8,195 nt of DNA, taken from NCBI GenBank assembly GCA_900321335.1, contig ONVR01000260.1, forward strand, positions 1-8,195. Direction: 5' to 3'. The stretch comes from an uncultured Eubacteriales bacterium (GTDB lineage Bacteria > Bacillota > Clostridia > Oscillospirales > Oscillospiraceae). Of the stretch, positions 5,571 to 8,195 are shown in pieces (within the stretch, counting starts at the first letter, position 1; the number at the start of each line of letters is the position of its first letter). A program made the position numbers and the translations under genes. A model generated the notes under the pieces. The model was not told the origin of the DNA, did no database searches, and saw only the letters and a list, made by a program, of their open reading frames with translations.

Positions 5571-5586
5571 CATGATGGGAGATACT

Positions 5587-5874
5587 ATGATTACCAACGA
5601 GGAAATCCTGCGCTTAGCCGATCTTGCCAAACTCTCACCGGAGGACGTGACTGCGGCGTCTCTGCGGGAGGATCTGGAGAGTCTTGTGACCTTTGCCGGA
5701 ACAATCGTCGGCGTACAGGCAAAGATAACCGAATCCCGAGCAGAGCCTGCGGCGCTGCGGCCGGATCTTTCCGTGCCATCCGCTGATCGGGAGGCAGTCC
5801 TGCAGAACGCCGCCGTAACTGAGAGCGGTTTTTTTGTTGTAAACAGCGGAGGCAGCCATGTACACAATCCGTGA
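5587..5874 (+). CDS. gatC: Asp/Glu-tRNA amidotransferase subunit C
   Basis: This 95-residue GatC is the small stabilising subunit that wraps around GatA and links it to GatB in the amidotransferase that converts Glu-tRNA(Gln) and/or Asp-tRNA(Asn) to the amide forms. It begins MITNEEILRLADLAKLS, the typical GatC helix, and ends with the family's LRPD (for LRED) and GFFVV segments. The start at 5587 is preferred to the ATG at 5572 because GGGAG (5577-5581) lies 5 nt before it and the resulting length matches the family. Its last 17 bases overlap gatA, consistent with coupled translation. A T7 run (5829-5835) lies just before the GFF codons. Confidence 0.92.
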   Translation: MITNEEILRLADLAKLSPEDVTAASLREDLESLVTFAGTIVGVQAKITESRAEPAALRPDLSVPSADREAVLQNAAVTESGFFVVNSGGSHVHNP

Positions 5875-7303
5875 GATTCAAGACCGCATCATGACCAAAC
5901 AGATCTCCTGCACAGAGCTGACAAAGCTGTATCTGGACGCCGCTGCGGCAGATACGCTCAATGCCTATATTACATCCACACCGGAGCATGCTCTGGCGGC
6001 AGCTGGGGCTGTAGATCGTAAAATTGCCGCCGGAGAGTCATTGCGGCCTCTGGAGGGGGTTCCTGTTTGTGTTAAAGACAATATCTCTACAGCGGGGATC
6101 CTCACGACCTGTGCTTCCCGCATGCTGGAGGATTATGTACCCTTTTACGACGCTCATGCATGGACTCTGCTCAAGGGACAGGGAGCCGTGCTGATCGGCA
6201 AGGGCAACATGGATGAGTTTGCCATGGGATCGACGGGGGAGACCTCCCGGTTCGGATCAACGGCCAATCCCGTTGATCCCCGTTACGTTGCGGGAGGCAG
6301 TTCCAGCGGCTGCGCCGCGGCGGTGGCGGGGAATCTGGCGGTCTGTGCCATGGGCTCAGATACCGGCGGCAGCGTGCGCCTGCCTGCGGCCTACTGCGGT
6401 GCCGTGGGCTTCAAGCCCACCTATGGCGCTGCGTCCAGACGGGGACTCGTTGCGTTTGCCTCATCCTTTGATCAGATCGGACCCATAGGCGGCAGCGTGG
6501 AAGACGTGGCTGCGCTGTTGGACGCGATCACGGGAAAGGATCCGGGGGATATGACCCACAGGGGCCTGACGCCTGTAAGACCTCAACTGACCGGAAGCGT
6601 CAAAGGCCTGCGGGTTGGCCTTGCCGGGGAGTTTTTCGAGGAACTTCCTGCATCCGTTGCCGCTGCGCTGACAGAGGCTGTTTCGGTTTTGGAAAATGCC
6701 GGAGCAGAGATCGTCAAAGTCCGGTTTCCGCTGCTGCAGACGTGTCTGCCTCTGTACTATATTCTCTCCAGCGCGGAGGCATCGTCCAATCTCGGGCGGT
6801 ATGACGGGATTCGCTACGGACATCGCGCACCGGAAGGGGACACGCTTCATGAGACGATCTGCAGGAGCAGAAGCGAGGGCTTCGGCGCGGAGGTCAAGCG
6901 TCGGATCCTGCTGGGGACTTACGTGCTCCGGGCCGGATACAAGGACGATTACTATGGGAAAGCGCAAAAACTGCGGCTGACTGTCAGAGCGGAGCTGGAA
7001 AAGCTCTTTGAAAGCTGCGACCTGCTTCTGACGCCTACAGTGCCCCATACGGCGCGGCAAAAAGGGGAAAGCCTGGAGCCGGTGCAGACGTACCGGTCGG
7101 ATCTTTGTACCGTACCGGCAAATATCGCCGGTGTCCCCGCTGTGTCTGTACCCTGCGGCCGGGATGAAAACGGTCTGCCCATAGGCCTGCAGCTGATGGG
7201 CCGGGCCTTCCGGGACGGCTTAGTTCTCAACGCCGCCTATGCTTACGAACTGGCCACAGCGGGCGCCTACCTGGCCAAAACGGATCGGGGGGTGCGGCTA
7301 TGA
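5858..7303 (+). CDS. gatA: Asp/Glu-tRNA amidotransferase subunit A (glutaminase/amidase)
   Basis: This 481-residue amidase-signature protein hydrolyses glutamine and passes ammonia to GatB. The catalytic triad is visible with family spacing: Lys73 (VKDNI), cis-Ser148 (in GGSSSG) and nucleophile Ser172 (DTGGSVR). Later conserved blocks include SSAEASSNLGRYDGIRYGHR and EGFGAEVKRRILLGTYVL, plus the C-terminal NIAGVPAVSVPCG and GLPIGLQLMG. These identify true GatA rather than a general amidase. Two normally conserved spots differ: GSVRLPAA where GSIRQPAA is usual, and YGAASRRGL where YGRVSRYGL is usual. The ATG at 5858 has GGAGG (5848-5852) 5 nt upstream and lies inside gatC. The stop overlaps the gatB start in an ATGA arrangement. 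Confidence 0.95.
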   Translation: MYTIREIQDRIMTKQISCTELTKLYLDAAAADTLNAYITSTPEHALAAAGAVDRKIAAGESLRPLEGVPVCVKDNISTAGILTTCASRMLEDYVPFYDAHAWTLLKGQGAVLIGKGNMDEFAMGSTGETSRFGSTANPVDPRYVAGGSSSGCAAAVAGNLAVCAMGSDTGGSVRLPAAYCGAVGFKPTYGAASRRGLVAFASSFDQIGPIGGSVEDVAALLDAITGKDPGDMTHRGLTPVRPQLTGSVKGLRVGLAGEFFEELPASVAAALTEAVSVLENAGAEIVKVRFPLLQTCLPLYYILSSAEASSNLGRYDGIRYGHRAPEGDTLHETICRSRSEGFGAEVKRRILLGTYVLRAGYKDDYYGKAQKLRLTVRAELEKLFESCDLLLTPTVPHTARQKGESLEPVQTYRSDLCTVPANIAGVPAVSVPCGRDENGLPIGLQLMGRAFRDGLVLNAAYAYELATAGAYLAKTDRGVRL

Positions 7304-8195
7304 GCGGCTGGGAAACCGTGATCGGATTGGAAACCCACGTGGAATTACTGACAAGGACGAAGATCTTTTGTTCCTGCAGCACCGGTTTCGGCGGAGAACC
7401 CAACACCCGCTGCTGCCCAGTTTGTACAGGCCAGCCGGGCAGCCTTCCCGTGCTCAATGAGAAGGCCGTGGAGCTGGCGGTCCGGGCTGGTCTTGCCCTG
7501 AACTGCCGCATCAACCTTGTGTCAGCCATGGACCGGAAACACTACGTCTACCCGGACCTTCCCAAAGCGTATCAGATCACCCAGTTTGACGTCCCCCTGT
7601 GTGAAGCGGGCTTTGCGGATCTGCCATCGGGAAAGCGGATCGGCATTACCCGGATCCATATAGAGGAGGATGCAGGGAAGCTGGTACGGGAGAACGGAAA
7701 AATCTACATCGACTATAACCGTGGGGGTGTGCCCCTCATTGAGATTGTGACAGAGCCGGATTTTCGAAGTGCCCAAGAGGTCACGGAATATCTGGAACTG
7801 CTGCGGCTGACCATGCGGGGGATCGGCGTATCCGACTGCAAGATGCAGGAAGGCTCTCTGCGGTGCGACGTAAACGTCTCCCTGCGAAAGCCGGGTGAAC
7901 CATTTGGCACGAGGACAGAAATCAAGAACCTCAACAGCTTTACAGCTGTGGCCGCGGCCATTGAATCGGAGGTCCGGCGGCAGAAGGCGATTCTGGATTC
8001 CGGGGGCAGGATCGTTCAGCAGACGCGGCACTTTGACGCGGCAAGGGGAGAGACGGCAGATATGCGCGGCAAAGAGGACGCGGAAGATTACCGTTTTTTT
8101 CCGGAGCCGGATTTGCCGGAGATTGTGCTGTCACCGATCTGGGTCGAGCAGCTTCGCAAAACCATGCCGGAGCTGCCGGCGGCGAAAAAGGACCG
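7300..8195 (+). CDS. gatB: Asp/Glu-tRNA amidotransferase subunit B, N-terminal part (3' end outside window)
   Basis: The frame stays open from the ATG at 7300 to the window edge, giving 298 residues of a protein usually about 475 long. GatB phosphorylates the tRNA-bound Glu or Asp and amidates it with ammonia from GatA. Visible features are VIGLETHVEL, with Glu11 and His13 matching the metal-binding ExH motif; zinc cysteines 24, 26, 39 and 42 (CSCS...CPVC); FDR-like DRKHYVYPDLPKAYQI; RIGITRIHIEEDAGK; NRGGVPLIEIV; CKMQEGSLRCDVNVSL; and EIKNLNSF. The cradle domain looks intact; the tRNA-binding helical/YqeY tail is beyond the window. The start overlaps the gatA stop by 4 bases (ATGA), a sign of translational coupling. 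Arginine codons here are largely CGG, in contrast to the CGT preference of the alcohol dehydrogenase gene. Confidence 0.95.
   Translation, partial: MSGWETVIGLETHVELLTRTKIFCSCSTGFGGEPNTRCCPVCTGQPGSLPVLNEKAVELAVRAGLALNCRINLVSAMDRKHYVYPDLPKAYQITQFDVPLCEAGFADLPSGKRIGITRIHIEEDAGKLVRENGKIYIDYNRGGVPLIEIVTEPDFRSAQEVTEYLELLRLTMRGIGVSDCKMQEGSLRCDVNVSLRKPGEPFGTRTEIKNLNSFTAVAAAIESEVRRQKAILDSGGRIVQQTRHFDAARGETADMRGKEDAEDYRFFPEPDLPEIVLSPIWVEQLRKTMPELPAAKKD

Noticed and set aside
5562..5586. T-box or other tRNA-sensing leader upstream of gatCAB
   Set aside because: Only about 25 bases separate the mrp hairpin from gatC, too short for a T-box, and no T-box consensus was seen.

Overview
The window looks like chromosomal sequence from a GC-rich Firmicute. 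The class Clostridia, and perhaps the Oscillospiraceae and relatives, fits best. Reasons: RNase Y, a GatC-GatA-GatB amidotransferase operon, strong AGGAGG-type ribosome binding sites, and near-consensus sigma-A (TTGACA/TATAAT) promoters. The species-level guess is inference. No phage, transposon, CRISPR, toxin-antitoxin or defence module was seen. Most of the window is housekeeping; the only accessory-looking part is a two-gene oxidoreductase operon.

Layout. (1) 2-358: 3' end of a nitroreductase-family gene cut by the window edge. (2) 369-2645: an operon with a strong promoter (TTGAAT-17-TATAAT), a short leader with a stem-loop, a zinc-dependent medium-chain alcohol dehydrogenase, a short-chain dehydrogenase/reductase (SDR) with an insertion and an unusual YxxxN in place of the catalytic YxxxK, and a clear intrinsic terminator. 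(3) 2683-2851, minus strand: a complete transcription unit for tRNA-Arg(CCT), with promoter, gene with encoded CCA, and terminator. It converges on the SDR operon and is divergent from the next gene. (4) 2884-4608: RNase Y with its own consensus promoter, an AT-rich leader of about 115 nt, and a strong inverted repeat after the stop. (5) 4619-5561: a monocistronic Mrp/NBP35-type Fe-S carrier ATPase with its own promoter and a terminator-like hairpin. (6) 5587 to the right edge: gatC, gatA and gatB (the last cut by the edge), with overlapping ends.

How the genes work together. The alcohol dehydrogenase and SDR are co-transcribed and probably handle successive or related alcohol/carbonyl oxidations of an unidentified substrate. 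RNase Y starts mRNA turnover at the membrane. Mrp assembles or delivers Fe-S clusters. GatCAB amidates mischarged Glu-tRNA(Gln) and/or Asp-tRNA(Asn). The tRNA-Arg reads AGG codons.

The most interesting point is the SDR: three of the four catalytic SDR positions are in place, but the active-site lysine is Asn. Nothing here amounts to a demonstrably new system.
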